From Dulcicalothrix desertica PCC 7102 (GTDB taxonomy: Bacteria; Cyanobacteriota; Cyanobacteriia; Cyanobacteriales; Nostocaceae): a DNA stretch of 49,415 nt. The translations under genes and the position numbers were made by a program. Below, in pieces: positions 26,050 through 34,097 of this stretch. The stretch lies in NCBI RefSeq assembly GCF_003991905.1, contig NZ_RSCL01000009.1:70469-119883 (forward strand). Direction: 5' to 3'. Under the pieces are notes generated by a model. It was not told the origin of the DNA, searched no databases, and saw nothing but the letters and a program-made list of their open reading frames with translations. Every line of letters begins with the position of its first letter. The first letter of the stretch is position 1.

Positions 26050-26733
26050 ATGAAAGCAACTCAAAAAGGATTGATTGTATTAATTCCTTACAGTACTGGT
26101 CAGGATTACGACTCAGAAAATGAATATGATTTTTGGGATAGCCATAAGCATGGCTCTGTAGAATACTCTTCTGAAAGAAAAGGAAACTTTAATGCTAAGT
26201 TTGAGCCAGACTTTTTAAACAAGGACTATTTAAACACAAAGCAGTATGAAGAGGATTATGATTATCGTTGTGATGATTGCTCTGCTCCATTTGAGTTTCC
26301 AAAAGTACTATTAAATCCTAATACTGGTAAATTGCAGTGGGCTATTCTTAGTTTCGTTGGCAATAGTGGTCAATGGATTGTTACCCCGAATGAGGATAAC
26401 TCTACACAATTTGCTTATCTCCCAGTATTTGTAGATACTGATCGTACAATAATTGCTTTAAGAGCAGTATCAAATGAGAATATTTCAGGTAGCAAACCAT
26501 TAGTAGAAGAAGCATTTGAAATTCCAGACCCTGGTGATTGTTTCTGTTACGCAAATCAGGATGAGTATGATGTTTTAACTATCGAGCAGATGATAGATAG
26601 CTTAGAATCAAATACTAGTCAATATATACTACCAGTATTTGATGACATGGGAGATAGTGATGATATGTGGAAGCAATTTAAAGATTGGTGCAAGCGTAGG
26701 CTTAACTATAAATTGAAGTATAAAAAAAAATAA
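26050..26733 (+). CDS. Acidic hypothetical protein with CxxC
   Basis: A 227-residue, acidic, aromatic-rich soluble protein. Seen: GLIVLIPYSTGQDYDSENEY at the start, YRCDDCSAPFEFPKVLLNPN near residue 75 (possible zinc knuckle C-x2-C), then LQWAILSFVGNSGQWIVTP, and a basic C-terminus (KRRLNYKLKYKKK). No family recognised. No GGCGCC in the gene, unlike most of its neighbours; lies upstream of another small gene on the same strand. Confidence 0.6.
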   Translation: MKATQKGLIVLIPYSTGQDYDSENEYDFWDSHKHGSVEYSSERKGNFNAKFEPDFLNKDYLNTKQYEEDYDYRCDDCSAPFEFPKVLLNPNTGKLQWAILSFVGNSGQWIVTPNEDNSTQFAYLPVFVDTDRTIIALRAVSNENISGSKPLVEEAFEIPDPGDCFCYANQDEYDVLTIEQMIDSLESNTSQYILPVFDDMGDSDDMWKQFKDWCKRRLNYKLKYKKK

Positions 26734-26874
26734 GTATAAGTAGATGTTATGCGTTCAACGTAGAGACTTAAAGCTTCGGCAGCACGTTGTTTTTTACGTG
26801 ATTTGAGTAATAAGATTTTTCCGATTAAAAGTATCATATATTGAAATTTAATTTACAGTAAAGGAAATAAACAA

Positions 26875-27423
26875 ATGAATTTATGGAATATACAAGGTTT
26901 TCCAAAGCGTGATTGGAAACATGTTGATGTGTATGATATTGCAGAGGGTGATCCAGAGGCGCCTCTACATAAATGTGAAGCGTGTGGTAGAGAGGAAGTT
27001 CGTTACGTTCACGAATTAGAACATGATTTATGGGATGAAGCTATAGAGGTAGGATGTATTTGTGCAGGTAGACTGACTGGGGATATTGAAGAAGCTAAAC
27101 TTCTTGAAAAAGAAACAAGGAACAGAACTGGTCGCCGTAATAATTGGCTTCAACGCAAATGGAAAAAGTCAGGGAAAGGAAATTTATATTTAAAATTTAG
27201 ACATAGAGGCGTTAGGTATCATATTGTTGTTTTTCAATCAAAATATGGGCAGTGGAACTTTCGCGCAACTCTTGAGGCGCCTGGATATCTACTTGATGAC
27301 CCTAGCCCATTTGCACCAGTTAATCCCTTAGCTGGTGGTTTTAAGACTAAAAAATATAATGGCACTAAATGGCACAAAACTCTTGCTCAAGCACAAATTG
27401 CTGCTTTTGATGCTTTCTTTTAG
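26875..27423 (+). CDS. Zinc-ribbon-containing hypothetical protein
   Basis: A 182-residue protein with a good ribosome site (AAAGGA 8 nt before ATG). Residues about 33-65: CEACGREEVRYVHELEHDLW and VGCICAG give two cysteine pairs with His, a probable zinc-binding module. The C-terminal half (YLKFRHRGVRYHIVVFQSKY and AQAQIAAFDAFF) is basic and beta-rich. Such proteins recur on plasmids and phages but no function is known to me. May be co-transcribed with the gene at 26050 (gap 141 nt). Confidence 0.6.
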   Translation: MNLWNIQGFPKRDWKHVDVYDIAEGDPEAPLHKCEACGREEVRYVHELEHDLWDEAIEVGCICAGRLTGDIEEAKLLEKETRNRTGRRNNWLQRKWKKSGKGNLYLKFRHRGVRYHIVVFQSKYGQWNFRATLEAPGYLLDDPSPFAPVNPLAGGFKTKKYNGTKWHKTLAQAQIAAFDAFF

Positions 27424-27452
27424 GTATAAAAAATTATCAGTAGCTTGTGGAA

Positions 27453-27516
27453 GGCACCAGTATTCCGTACAGATGTATTGCCCAGTGGAGAATTGGAAAC
27501 GTATCTATATGGCGCC
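27453..27516. repeat. GGCACC/GGCGCC-bounded module with TATCTATAT tail
   Basis: A 64-bp block: GGCACC, ... GTGGAGAATTGGAAACGTAT, CTATAT, GGCGCC. The same inner text (GGAGAATGNAAAGCGTATCT) occurs near 31655 and 40640, and the tail alone at 25566, 30960 and 45403. Confidence 0.5.
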
Positions 27517-27527
27517 TGTTACGTTCT

Positions 27528-27755
27528 TTATGTAACGTAAGAATTTTTACAAGTAGCTTTGACAGCAGATGCAAGTTTATCAAATGATATTCCATAAAGG
27601 TTTAACAGTTTCTCGGTTTAGAAAATATTTAACGTTGGGATTGCTCGTCCCTGTTCCCAGTTACAGTTACGGACTGTGCCATATGAAACACCTACATACG
27701 CAGCGACTTCCTCTGCCCTCAAGGAATTAAGGTGCCTTAATTCTTTTAAAGTCAT
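27528..27755 (-). pseudogene. Short XRE-type HTH gene with internal stop
   Basis: From ATG 27755 the frame reads TLKELRHLNSLRAEEVAAYV and GVSYGTVRN, a clear helix-turn-helix, then CNWEQGRAIPTLNIF and a TAA at 27618-27620. The same frame then continues sensibly (EKLLNLYGISFDKLASAVKA) to a stop at 27528-27530. A normal member would read RNWEQGR; the extra Cys-Asn pair looks like a 6-nt insertion. One nonsense codon thus splits a 75-codon regulator. The 45-residue N-terminal part keeps the DNA-binding helices and could still be made. Confidence 0.65.
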
Positions 27756-27946
27756 ATATATATAAACTAATAATATATTTATAAGCGTGATTGTATAAGC
27801 TGAATATTTTTTATTTTTGTAGAGACTTTTCATCATTGTTTAACATTGTTAATATTCTTGTAAAGATAGGTTATTATCGAAACAAAGTCTCACTGTATTT
27901 CGTTACATTTATTAAAGTATATTTTATTTTTCTATGTAGATGGATT

Positions 27947-28231
27947 GTGAAAGAAAAAAATTTAAACTTGGTAGAAATACCGCATCAGAGTCAAGTTGTA
28001 GAAGTTCGTGATTTATCTGGAAAACTAAGAGTATTTGGTGCATGGTACTTATGGCAGGCTGTATGTGGTATTGCCCTTAGCCTTTATTTAGCAAGTACAG
28101 GTATTTATATTAAAAAAGGTAATTATCCAGATATAGAATTAGTTTTACGAGGAACAATAGCAGCCGTTATTATGAAATTTAGAATGGATGTAAAAGCTCG
28201 TAAACGGTGGATTGAAAAACATGAAAGGTAA
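27947..28231 (+). CDS. Small membrane protein, unknown
   Basis: Start chosen at GTG 27947; a longer frame from 27791 is possible but is hydrophobic, low-complexity and lies in the promoter area of the opposite gene. The product of about 94 residues has LVEIPHQSQVVEVRDLSGK, then one to two membrane segments (WYLWQAVCGIALSLYLAST; IELVLRGTIAAVIMKF) and a basic tail KARKRWIEKHER. No family recognised. Confidence 0.45.
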   Translation: MKEKNLNLVEIPHQSQVVEVRDLSGKLRVFGAWYLWQAVCGIALSLYLASTGIYIKKGNYPDIELVLRGTIAAVIMKFRMDVKARKRWIEKHER

Positions 28232-28408
28232 AACAATATTTGTAATAAGTGCCTGTTCTAATATTCGCTGCAACTATTACTTATACAAAGCATAAGCCTG
28301 TGATTTGCGCTTTTGTTTTGGAATGACACCATTTGTTTATAAGCTATGGAACCAAAATTATAGTTCATCGTATATTCATTTAATAATTAGTTATAATCTA
28401 TACTGAAA

Positions 28409-28879
28409 ATGAAACATTTATTAGTACTAGTGTTATCTCTCACTTTATCAATAGTTTCTATTCCTCAAGCAAAAGCAAACAATTTCGTTATCGTAGCGGG
28501 AACTACAAAAAACGGTAGTCGGTTAATGTTTGCTCCTAGTAGCGTAAACATTAAGTTTCCGCAGAATCCGAAAGAACCAATGTTAGGAGATTACAACAGA
28601 TATTTTAATTACGCTGTTCTACGTAAAGATGGTTCGCAGTCTATTAATCTCGGAGCTTCCACTCATTGGTGTCGAAACGGTAGAGTAGAAGTAGACGGCA
28701 GGGCAGTAGACCAACAAAGCTTTTTCTTTATGAAAATATATAACAACATTGATGTCATGAAGAATCCCGGATGGTTCACTGACAATGGTTATATTTTTGC
28801 CGACTCACCCGCATCAATGAACATGTTGAAGGCTGTTTGTGCTGCGAAACATATGCCTGCTCAGGGTATCTTCGATTAA
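28409..28879 (+). CDS. Exported hypothetical protein
   Basis: A 156-residue protein with a clear signal peptide (MKHLLVLVLSLTLSIVSIPQ, cleavage near AKAN). The mature domain starts NFVIVAGTTKNGSRLMFAPS and contains THWCRNGRVEVDGRAVD and a second Cys near the end (MLKAVCAAKHMP), a likely disulfide. The pattern resembles small cyanobacterial periplasmic proteins of unknown role. Single gene, no GGCGCC within it. Confidence 0.65.
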   Translation: MKHLLVLVLSLTLSIVSIPQAKANNFVIVAGTTKNGSRLMFAPSSVNIKFPQNPKEPMLGDYNRYFNYAVLRKDGSQSINLGASTHWCRNGRVEVDGRAVDQQSFFFMKIYNNIDVMKNPGWFTDNGYIFADSPASMNMLKAVCAAKHMPAQGIFD

Positions 28880-29138
28880 TTTAGAGTCATCGTGCCCCAA
28901 AACAAGAAAATTGTACGTTAAGGAAGATTTTCAGAGTCTCAAATCCTTACTGTGCTATATTTACAGACGCTACTTAATTTAGTTTTTTGATTATTGGGGT
29001 AAATAATGGTTTTAAAACTAACTTGCTCTTAAATGGCGCCATTTATGCAAGTCTAAGGTATTTCAGTCGGTCTAGAGCGGCGCCTGTACTCTCAACCAAC
29101 ACCTGCACCTGGCGCCTGTCCTAAGATATTTTTAAAAA

Positions 29139-29561
29139 ATGGAAATTAATTATCCAACTAATCTAAAAGCTATTAGTATACATGCACCATTCGCATATGC
29201 TATCTGCCTTGGCTTGAAAAGGGAAGAATATAGGACACAACCGACCAAACGTAGAGGTTGGGTGCTGGTACATGCGTCTTTATCAAAAGCCAGTGATGAG
29301 TATTTTACTACTTACAACATTAATCCAAGTACGGTAAAACGAGGAGCAATCATCGGCGCCGTTAAAATAAATGGATGTACAGGTAGTGTTGGTAATTGGG
29401 CATATCAATTAGATACTCCAGTTTTGTTTGAGCAGCCAATTGAAGAAGTGAAAGGAAAACAGGCTATATTTTGGGGCGCCAATAGTCAAGAACTACAGTT
29501 CGCTTTTACTTTGGCATCACAGCAGATTGCAAAGTTTTTGAATACAAAAGAACTATCTTAA
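29139..29561 (+). CDS. ASCH-domain protein
   Basis: A 140-residue protein. The start LKAISIHAPFAYAICLGLKR followed by EYRTQPTKRRGWVLVHASL matches the ASCH/PUA-like fold (S-I-x-x-P-x-A at the start, RGW-x-L-x-H-A-S). ASCH domains bind RNA or act as N4-acetylcytidine amidohydrolases; the residues seen (Lys 24-25, Glu) do not settle which. A later segment IIGAVKINGCTGS fits the beta-barrel core. Starts 20 nt after a cluster of three GGCGCC sites (29035-29112). Confidence 0.8.
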   Translation: MEINYPTNLKAISIHAPFAYAICLGLKREEYRTQPTKRRGWVLVHASLSKASDEYFTTYNINPSTVKRGAIIGAVKINGCTGSVGNWAYQLDTPVLFEQPIEEVKGKQAIFWGANSQELQFAFTLASQQIAKFLNTKELS

Positions 29562-29688
29562 AGTGGCGCCATTTTGGTGCAAAACACTCGGAATTAAATA
29601 ACTCACAACTTGGGTTATTATTTTAAAGTATACTAGATTCCAAATGGGTTCTATATTACGAGTAGCTAGCGAGGATAAAATTTTAAAT

Positions 29689-29904
29689 ATGGCTTTTGAG
29701 CAAATCGAAGCATTTTTAAAGAAAATGCAGTCTGAACCTGAACTTAAAAACGAGGTACTCGCAGCACCAACCGCAGATGATGTTGCGCGAATAGCACTAA
29801 AACTTGGTTTTGAATTTTCAGGTGATGAATTATTGAGAATGTCAGGTAAGAAAGTTGGCAGTATTACTGTTATAAAAACTGATCTTCCTGGAGAGTACAA
29901 CTAG
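29689..29904 (+). CDS. Nif11-like leader peptide family protein
   Basis: A 71-residue protein from ATG 29689 (a TTG/ATG-rich extension to 29644 is unlikely). The start MAFEQIEAFLKKMQSEPELK and VARIALKLGFEFSGDELLRM match the Nif11 domain used as a leader for ribosomal peptide natural products. The C-terminal tail is short (VGSITVIKTDLPGEYN), with no Gly-Gly cleavage site followed by a Cys/Ser/Thr-rich core, and no maturation enzyme is seen nearby. It may be an orphan leader or a non-RiPP Nif11 protein. 128 nt after the ASCH gene on the same strand. Confidence 0.75.
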   Translation: MAFEQIEAFLKKMQSEPELKNEVLAAPTADDVARIALKLGFEFSGDELLRMSGKKVGSITVIKTDLPGEYN

Positions 29905-30025
29905 GGGTCACGCGAGAATTTTTGAAGAGGGCACTTATGAACAATTGAATGCGGATTCAGACCCTAACCTTCATGTCCCTACGCACGGGAAATTGTCGGC
30001 GCCGTGTAGACTACCTGCACGCTTT

Positions 30026-30088
30026 GGCGCTAAAACTTATGCGTACTTAAATATTTAAGTATCTGAGTATCTATAAATATTGGGCGCC
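30026..30088. repeat. 63-bp GGCGCT/GGCGCC-bounded 8-bp-repeat module
   Basis: GGCGCT at 30026, four TAAATATT/TAAGTATC-type units, TATAAATATTG and GGCGCC at 30083. It ends just before the 3' end of the RNase III-like gene. Confidence 0.6.
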
Positions 30089-30110
30089 TGCAAGCAGAAG
30101 CTTAACAACA

Positions 30111-30758
30111 TTAGTCATCACCATTTCCCAGCGTCCATCCGTAATTAGGAAAGTCTTTTAATCTAATCGCGTCCAGGTATTCTCCGGTAGTTAAAACATA
30201 ATCGTAATATTTATACTTATTATCTGTTTCATCTAAATCGATAACCTTATCTAATGTACTTGTAAGCAAGCGTTCAATCAACCATGACTTAGAAGAAGAA
30301 AAGTCACGCTTTAACCCTAAATAAATGGCACCACATACAGCTTCAAACATTTCTGCAAAAAGCTTTCCTTGCCTATTTACATTACTTCCTTTTAAACTTT
30401 CACCTAATAAGCAATATTGATGTAAGTTGATTTTACGAGCAAACTCAGATAATTTTACTTTATTTACCAGTTGTTGTTTAAGTTGAGTTAGTTCGCCTTC
30501 TGTTAAATCTAAGTATTGTTCATATAAATAATCAGTAACAACGGCGCCAATTATGGCATCTCCCAAGTGAGCTAGGCGCCTGTACTCTTTTTCCTGTAAA
30601 TCTTTTTTCTCTCTATCTATATTTGATTCATACAAATATGACGGATGCATCAAACTAACTTCTATCAGTTCTTTATCCAAACCTGATATGTTAAGGATTC
30701 TTAAAAATGCTTGAATCTCCTGCTCACGCTTAATACTAGAATTATTTGGTAGTACCAT
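30111..30758 (-). CDS. RNase III-like protein without dsRBD (copy 1)
   Basis: A 215-residue protein. Residues about 50-150 follow the RNase III endonuclease fold: LMHPSY, RRLAHLGDAIIGAVVTDYLY, then LFAEMFEAVCGAIYLGL. In the bacterial signature NERLEFLGD the first Glu and the catalytic Glu are replaced (R and A in RRLAHLGD); the Asp of GD is kept, and the DxxE motif reads ExxE (AEMFEA). No double-stranded RNA-binding domain follows; instead there is a charged tail with KYKYYDY. It is a paralogue of 43757-44404, roughly four-fifths identical by eye. Activity may be reduced or changed; binding or dimer-only roles are possible. Confidence 0.75.
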   Translation of the reverse strand: MVLPNNSSIKREQEIQAFLRILNISGLDKELIEVSLMHPSYLYESNIDREKKDLQEKEYRRLAHLGDAIIGAVVTDYLYEQYLDLTEGELTQLKQQLVNKVKLSEFARKINLHQYCLLGESLKGSNVNRQGKLFAEMFEAVCGAIYLGLKRDFSSSKSWLIERLLTSTLDKVIDLDETDNKYKYYDYVLTTGEYLDAIRLKDFPNYGWTLGNGDD

Positions 30759-30930
30759 TGTTTTAAAGATATTTAGCTATGAATTATAAACGGCGCCTGA
30801 AAGCAAACTTTAAGTAGCGGGAACACAATTAGTACACAGGTATCTTGATTAGTCTACACTCACATTAGCTACAAAGGGATGACTTTTTAATCCGGGAAAA
30901 CACACAAAATTTATATTGAAGTTCTAGAAC

Positions 30931-31215
30931 GGCGCCTGTATTAAGCACCATTCTCAAGAAGTATCTATATATGGGCGCCTGCCACAGAACAGCAATCAAG
31001 CTTTAAGATTAAAGTGTCTTTGTAATAATAATCTGAGTAAACAGGCGCCATGTAACGACGCGGGTTTATGAACGTCGGCGCCAATTCACTGATTGCTAAC
31101 TAATTGTGGCGCCAGTATTACAAAATCAACACTCAACCCTTTAATGCGTGGTTAATAGTTAAGAGTATTGTTTGTAAATTAACTCGCTTTGATAGATCGA
31201 GTTTGTCAAACGGCG
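30931..31215. repeat. Left copy of the 175-bp direct repeat and its GGCGCC modules
   Basis: A 49-bp module (GGCGCC 30931 to 30979) is followed at 31040-31215 by sequence almost the same as 45190-45365: GGCGCCATGTAA, GGTTTATGAACGTCGG, CCAATTCACTGATTGCTAA, ACAAAATCAACACTCAA, GTTAAGAGTATTGTTTGTAA, AACTCGC. With the RNase III-like genes it makes a related segment of about 1.1 kb or more on either side of the HerA-UvrD module. Confidence 0.7.
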
Positions 31216-31278
31216 CCTATATATGATGAAGCGATTCAGGGAACTATATATATAACGCGCGTACATTCGAGGCATTAT

Positions 31279-31578
31279 ATGATTATTTTCTCTCAAGTCA
31301 ATGTTTTTTCAGGAAATACAGGCACCAGTGGTATAGGCATTATTTATGTAATTGCTGGTCTTACTTATCTGATATTTTGCCTCAACAAGTTTAATCAACG
31401 CACAGCCTCTACTTTGGATATAGCGCAATTGGTAATTGGTGCATCTGCACTGTTACTAAACGGTTTTATAATGATATTTCAAGGCTGGCGCCTGAATGTG
31501 GGTTTCAAGAAAGCACAGTTTTTGATGTTATTGTTCGTTGGTTGCTTGGCGACTAAGGATATTTTGAGACAACCATGA
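31279..31578 (+). CDS. Ycf66-like membrane protein
   Basis: A 99-residue product from ATG 31279 (upstream in-frame start 31189 lies in the repeat). Two to three hydrophobic segments (IIYVIAGLTYLIFCL; LVIGASALLLNGFIMIF) are followed by FQGWRLNVGFKKAQFLMLLF, which closely resembles the FQGWRLDP-F-Q motif of Ycf66, a protein of cyanobacteria and plastids whose role is unclear. The usual long disordered C-terminal tail of Ycf66 is absent. Probably thylakoid or inner membrane. The family call rests on this motif and the membrane layout. Confidence 0.6.
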   Translation: MIIFSQVNVFSGNTGTSGIGIIYVIAGLTYLIFCLNKFNQRTASTLDIAQLVIGASALLLNGFIMIFQGWRLNVGFKKAQFLMLLFVGCLATKDILRQP

Positions 31579-31932
31579 GTTTAGCGTATGTGTTTCTCAA
31601 TATGGGAACGGCGCCTATGTTAGTACAAGTGATTTATATGGAGATGCGCTTGTCTTGGAGAATGGAAAGCGTATCTATATATATGATATATGTCTGAGGA
31701 AACAAGAAATACAAGTGCTGGAGTAAGCAATTGCCTGAATACAAAATTAGACCTTGGATACACGCAAATTTATTGAAAAAGCACAACTTTTCATGTCGTT
31801 GCTTGAATACTCGCGCAAAAGAACAACAAATCAACACGTAGTGTTTTATATTAAACCTGACCAATAGGCGCCGATTAATAGTTCAGTTAAGTCTAAAAGA
31901 CACACGCTCACAAATTTTTCGTTATTTCATCA

Positions 31933-31974
31933 AAATTTTACGAATAAAATTACATAACTTTAAGTTAAATATAC
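31933..31974 (+). promoter_or_regulatory. Conserved upstream block (copy at HerA gene)
   Basis: ACGAATAAAATTACATAACT then TTAAGTTAAATATAC. A close match, ACGAATAAAATTATATGGCT then TTAAGTTATATACAT, lies at 45571-45604 before the DnaQ-type exonuclease gene. The shared block points to common control or common origin of the two loci. Promoter boxes are not certain. Confidence 0.5.
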
Positions 31975-32305
31975 GGGATGCGAAAATACATTTATTATCC
32001 TGGTATATATGTATATGTTTTACTAAGCGCTTTTGAGTTGCTGTATCAATTCTTAATTATTTAAGGATTGTAAACTATTTACACAGCTTCGTTTTCACTT
32101 TACAAGCACTTTTCTTAATACGCTGTTCATTAGCATATTTTGAGAAGAAAAATTTTACAAGATTTTTTGGCTACAGCACAAAATTGGGTTTATTTGAATT
32201 TAAACACACCAGGATGAACACCCTTTCCGAGTTACGACAAACTGCCTCTTTGCTATTTTCACCACTTTTGTAGTAATTCCCGTACCACTATTGTATTATC
32301 TGAGC

Positions 32306-32334
32306 TTGTAACCTATAATCAAAACAGGTTACAA
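32306..32334. promoter_or_regulatory. 9-bp inverted repeat in the HerA leader
   Basis: TTGTAACCT (32306-32314) and AGGTTACAA (32326-32334) around an 11-nt loop, 93 nt before the HerA start. Either an operator for a dimeric repressor or an RNA hairpin; no U-tract follows. Confidence 0.4.
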
Positions 32335-32426
32335 AAAGTCAATATTTTAGCTGAAGCACGAAAATTGTTGCGTGATTCAGCGCTTGCTACGCTGTCACCC
32401 AAAAGAAATACACAGGGTCAACAACA

Positions 32427-34097
32427 ATGATAAGTAACTCAGAGCTATCGGAATCGAATGGACATGTTTATCTAGCAGAACCAGTAATAGATGATGTAGG
32501 TCAAGAGAACCAACAGAATTTAAAGCTAGGGCAAACCTCTATTGGTAAATTAATTAGCCTACCTGGTAGCAGTTCGCCAAGTTTTGTAAGTATGCATGTA
32601 CGTTTGCATCCATCTTCTGAAAGTCCACAACCAGGTTCTTGGCTAGCGGTAGAAGCTACTAATAGCCAAGGACAAAAACTACTGATTTTGACTACAGTGA
32701 TAAATACTTGGGAGCATAATCCTCATGAAGATGCTCAAGGTTCTACTGTTGCAGAAGTGATACCTTTTCCCACAACATATGCACCGGAAGGGGAATCAAC
32801 TGTTATATATCGTATTGCTGAAGTCGAGCCAGTTGAAGAAGCTGTTATTAATGAATACGGCAAGATCGATTCTGTACAGAAGGTCAGCACTTTACCGCGC
32901 GCTGGGGCATCGGTTTATATAGCAGATGCAAATTTGATAACCTCTGCTTTGGGTTTAGAAAGCAACCCTCAAATGGGTTTAGAACTAGGTGATGCTTATA
33001 CAACAGGAGAGCAGCAAATATCAATTACTCTCAATCGCTCTGTTATTCAACGACATATTTTTATTGGTGGAGGTATCGGTTCTGGAAAAAGTTACACGCG
33101 CGGTGTAATTGCGGAAGAGCTTCATATGCTTGGTGTGCCGCAAATAAATATTGACCCGAACGGTGAAATGGTTGAAGCGACAAAGCAACTTGGTGGCATT
33201 AACTTGGTTCCTGGTAAAGATGGTTTTACTCTTCCTTTAAGCGCGCTTACTCCTGACGATGTGATTGATGCTATACCTGGTATGCGCTCAGGGACAAACT
33301 ATGAGACGCTGATTCGCTATGCACATGAAACGTTACTTAAAGAAAAGACTTTATCTCGTGGCGAGCATTTTACAGTAAGCGACCTGGTAAAAAAAATTGA
33401 AGAAGTGGCGCCTGAACTGGATATGAAAGATGGTAGAACATTAAAGCCAGCAATGTTAAGGGCAAGCAATTTAGAGAAGATTCCGTATATAGGTGAGCCT
33501 TACAATTGGGGAGATTACATTCAACCAGGAATAATAATCAATATTGACTGTAGAGGACTATTAGTTTCTGATTTACGTTTAATTGTGGCATCCGTAGCTC
33601 GTGACCTACAACGTCTATCTCGTAAAGAAAATAATCTGTTTGTCGCTTTTAGTATTGATGAATTTCACTTAGTTGCTCCAAATGATGATAGATCTGTAAC
33701 AACACAAGTGCTACGTGAAATAGCCCGTATAGGTAGACACTACAAAATAGGTCTGATTCTAACTACCCAATCTCCACAAGACGTAGACCGTTCAATTTTG
33801 AAACGTTTGCTGACACGTTTTCTACATTCGATTGAGCCAGATCAACTAGATGCATTGCGGAGCGTTTTCTCTGATGCATCTGAAGCTTTGATTAAATCAT
33901 TACCTAAATTACCTCAAGGTGTATGCATTCTTACAGGTGTGTATGAAACTGTACGTCATGCGGTAGTCATAGATATTCGCAAGCGTCACACTACTCATGG
34001 TGGCAAAACACCGGATATCTGGAGCGATTTTGAAAGCAAAGGTTGGTCAACTAAACGTCAAATTGAATTAAATTCTGGAGGAACGTTCGATGCATAG
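32427..34097 (+). CDS. herA: HerA-like ATPase (hexameric DNA translocase)
   Basis: A 556-residue protein. Residues 1-190 are a beta-rich N-terminal HAS-barrel-like part. Walker A is GGGIGSGKS (K221), Walker B is FSIDEF (D411, E412), followed by RIGRHYKIGLILTTQSPQDV (sensor-like strand and Gln/Arg region) and the HerA C-terminal stretch. HerA forms a hexameric motor that feeds DNA ends to the nuclease NurA in archaea, and HerA homologues also power several bacterial defence systems. The next gene overlaps its end by 8 nt and is a NurA-like nuclease, supporting a HerA-NurA pair. GGCGCC is much rarer in this module than elsewhere. Confidence 0.85.
   Translation: MISNSELSESNGHVYLAEPVIDDVGQENQQNLKLGQTSIGKLISLPGSSSPSFVSMHVRLHPSSESPQPGSWLAVEATNSQGQKLLILTTVINTWEHNPHEDAQGSTVAEVIPFPTTYAPEGESTVIYRIAEVEPVEEAVINEYGKIDSVQKVSTLPRAGASVYIADANLITSALGLESNPQMGLELGDAYTTGEQQISITLNRSVIQRHIFIGGGIGSGKSYTRGVIAEELHMLGVPQINIDPNGEMVEATKQLGGINLVPGKDGFTLPLSALTPDDVIDAIPGMRSGTNYETLIRYAHETLLKEKTLSRGEHFTVSDLVKKIEEVAPELDMKDGRTLKPAMLRASNLEKIPYIGEPYNWGDYIQPGIIINIDCRGLLVSDLRLIVASVARDLQRLSRKENNLFVAFSIDEFHLVAPNDDRSVTTQVLREIARIGRHYKIGLILTTQSPQDVDRSILKRLLTRFLHSIEPDQLDALRSVFSDASEALIKSLPKLPQGVCILTGVYETVRHAVVIDIRKRHTTHGGKTPDIWSDFESKGWSTKRQIELNSGGTFDA

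Larger units (their letters stand above)
31579..32426. other. Long leader region of the HerA gene
   Basis: Contains GGCGCC at 31611 and 31868, a decayed + strand fragment (LDTRKFIEKAQLFMSLLEYS, 31754-31867), the promoter-like block 31933-31974, a TTGTAACCT/AGGTTACAA hairpin (32306-32334), and about 90 nt of leader. No other gene recognised. Confidence 0.45.

Noticed and set aside
31634-31864. Minus-strand ORF upstream of the HerA gene
   Set aside because: The plus strand has more convincing, though decayed, coding pieces here, and the minus ORF has no start signal or family pattern.
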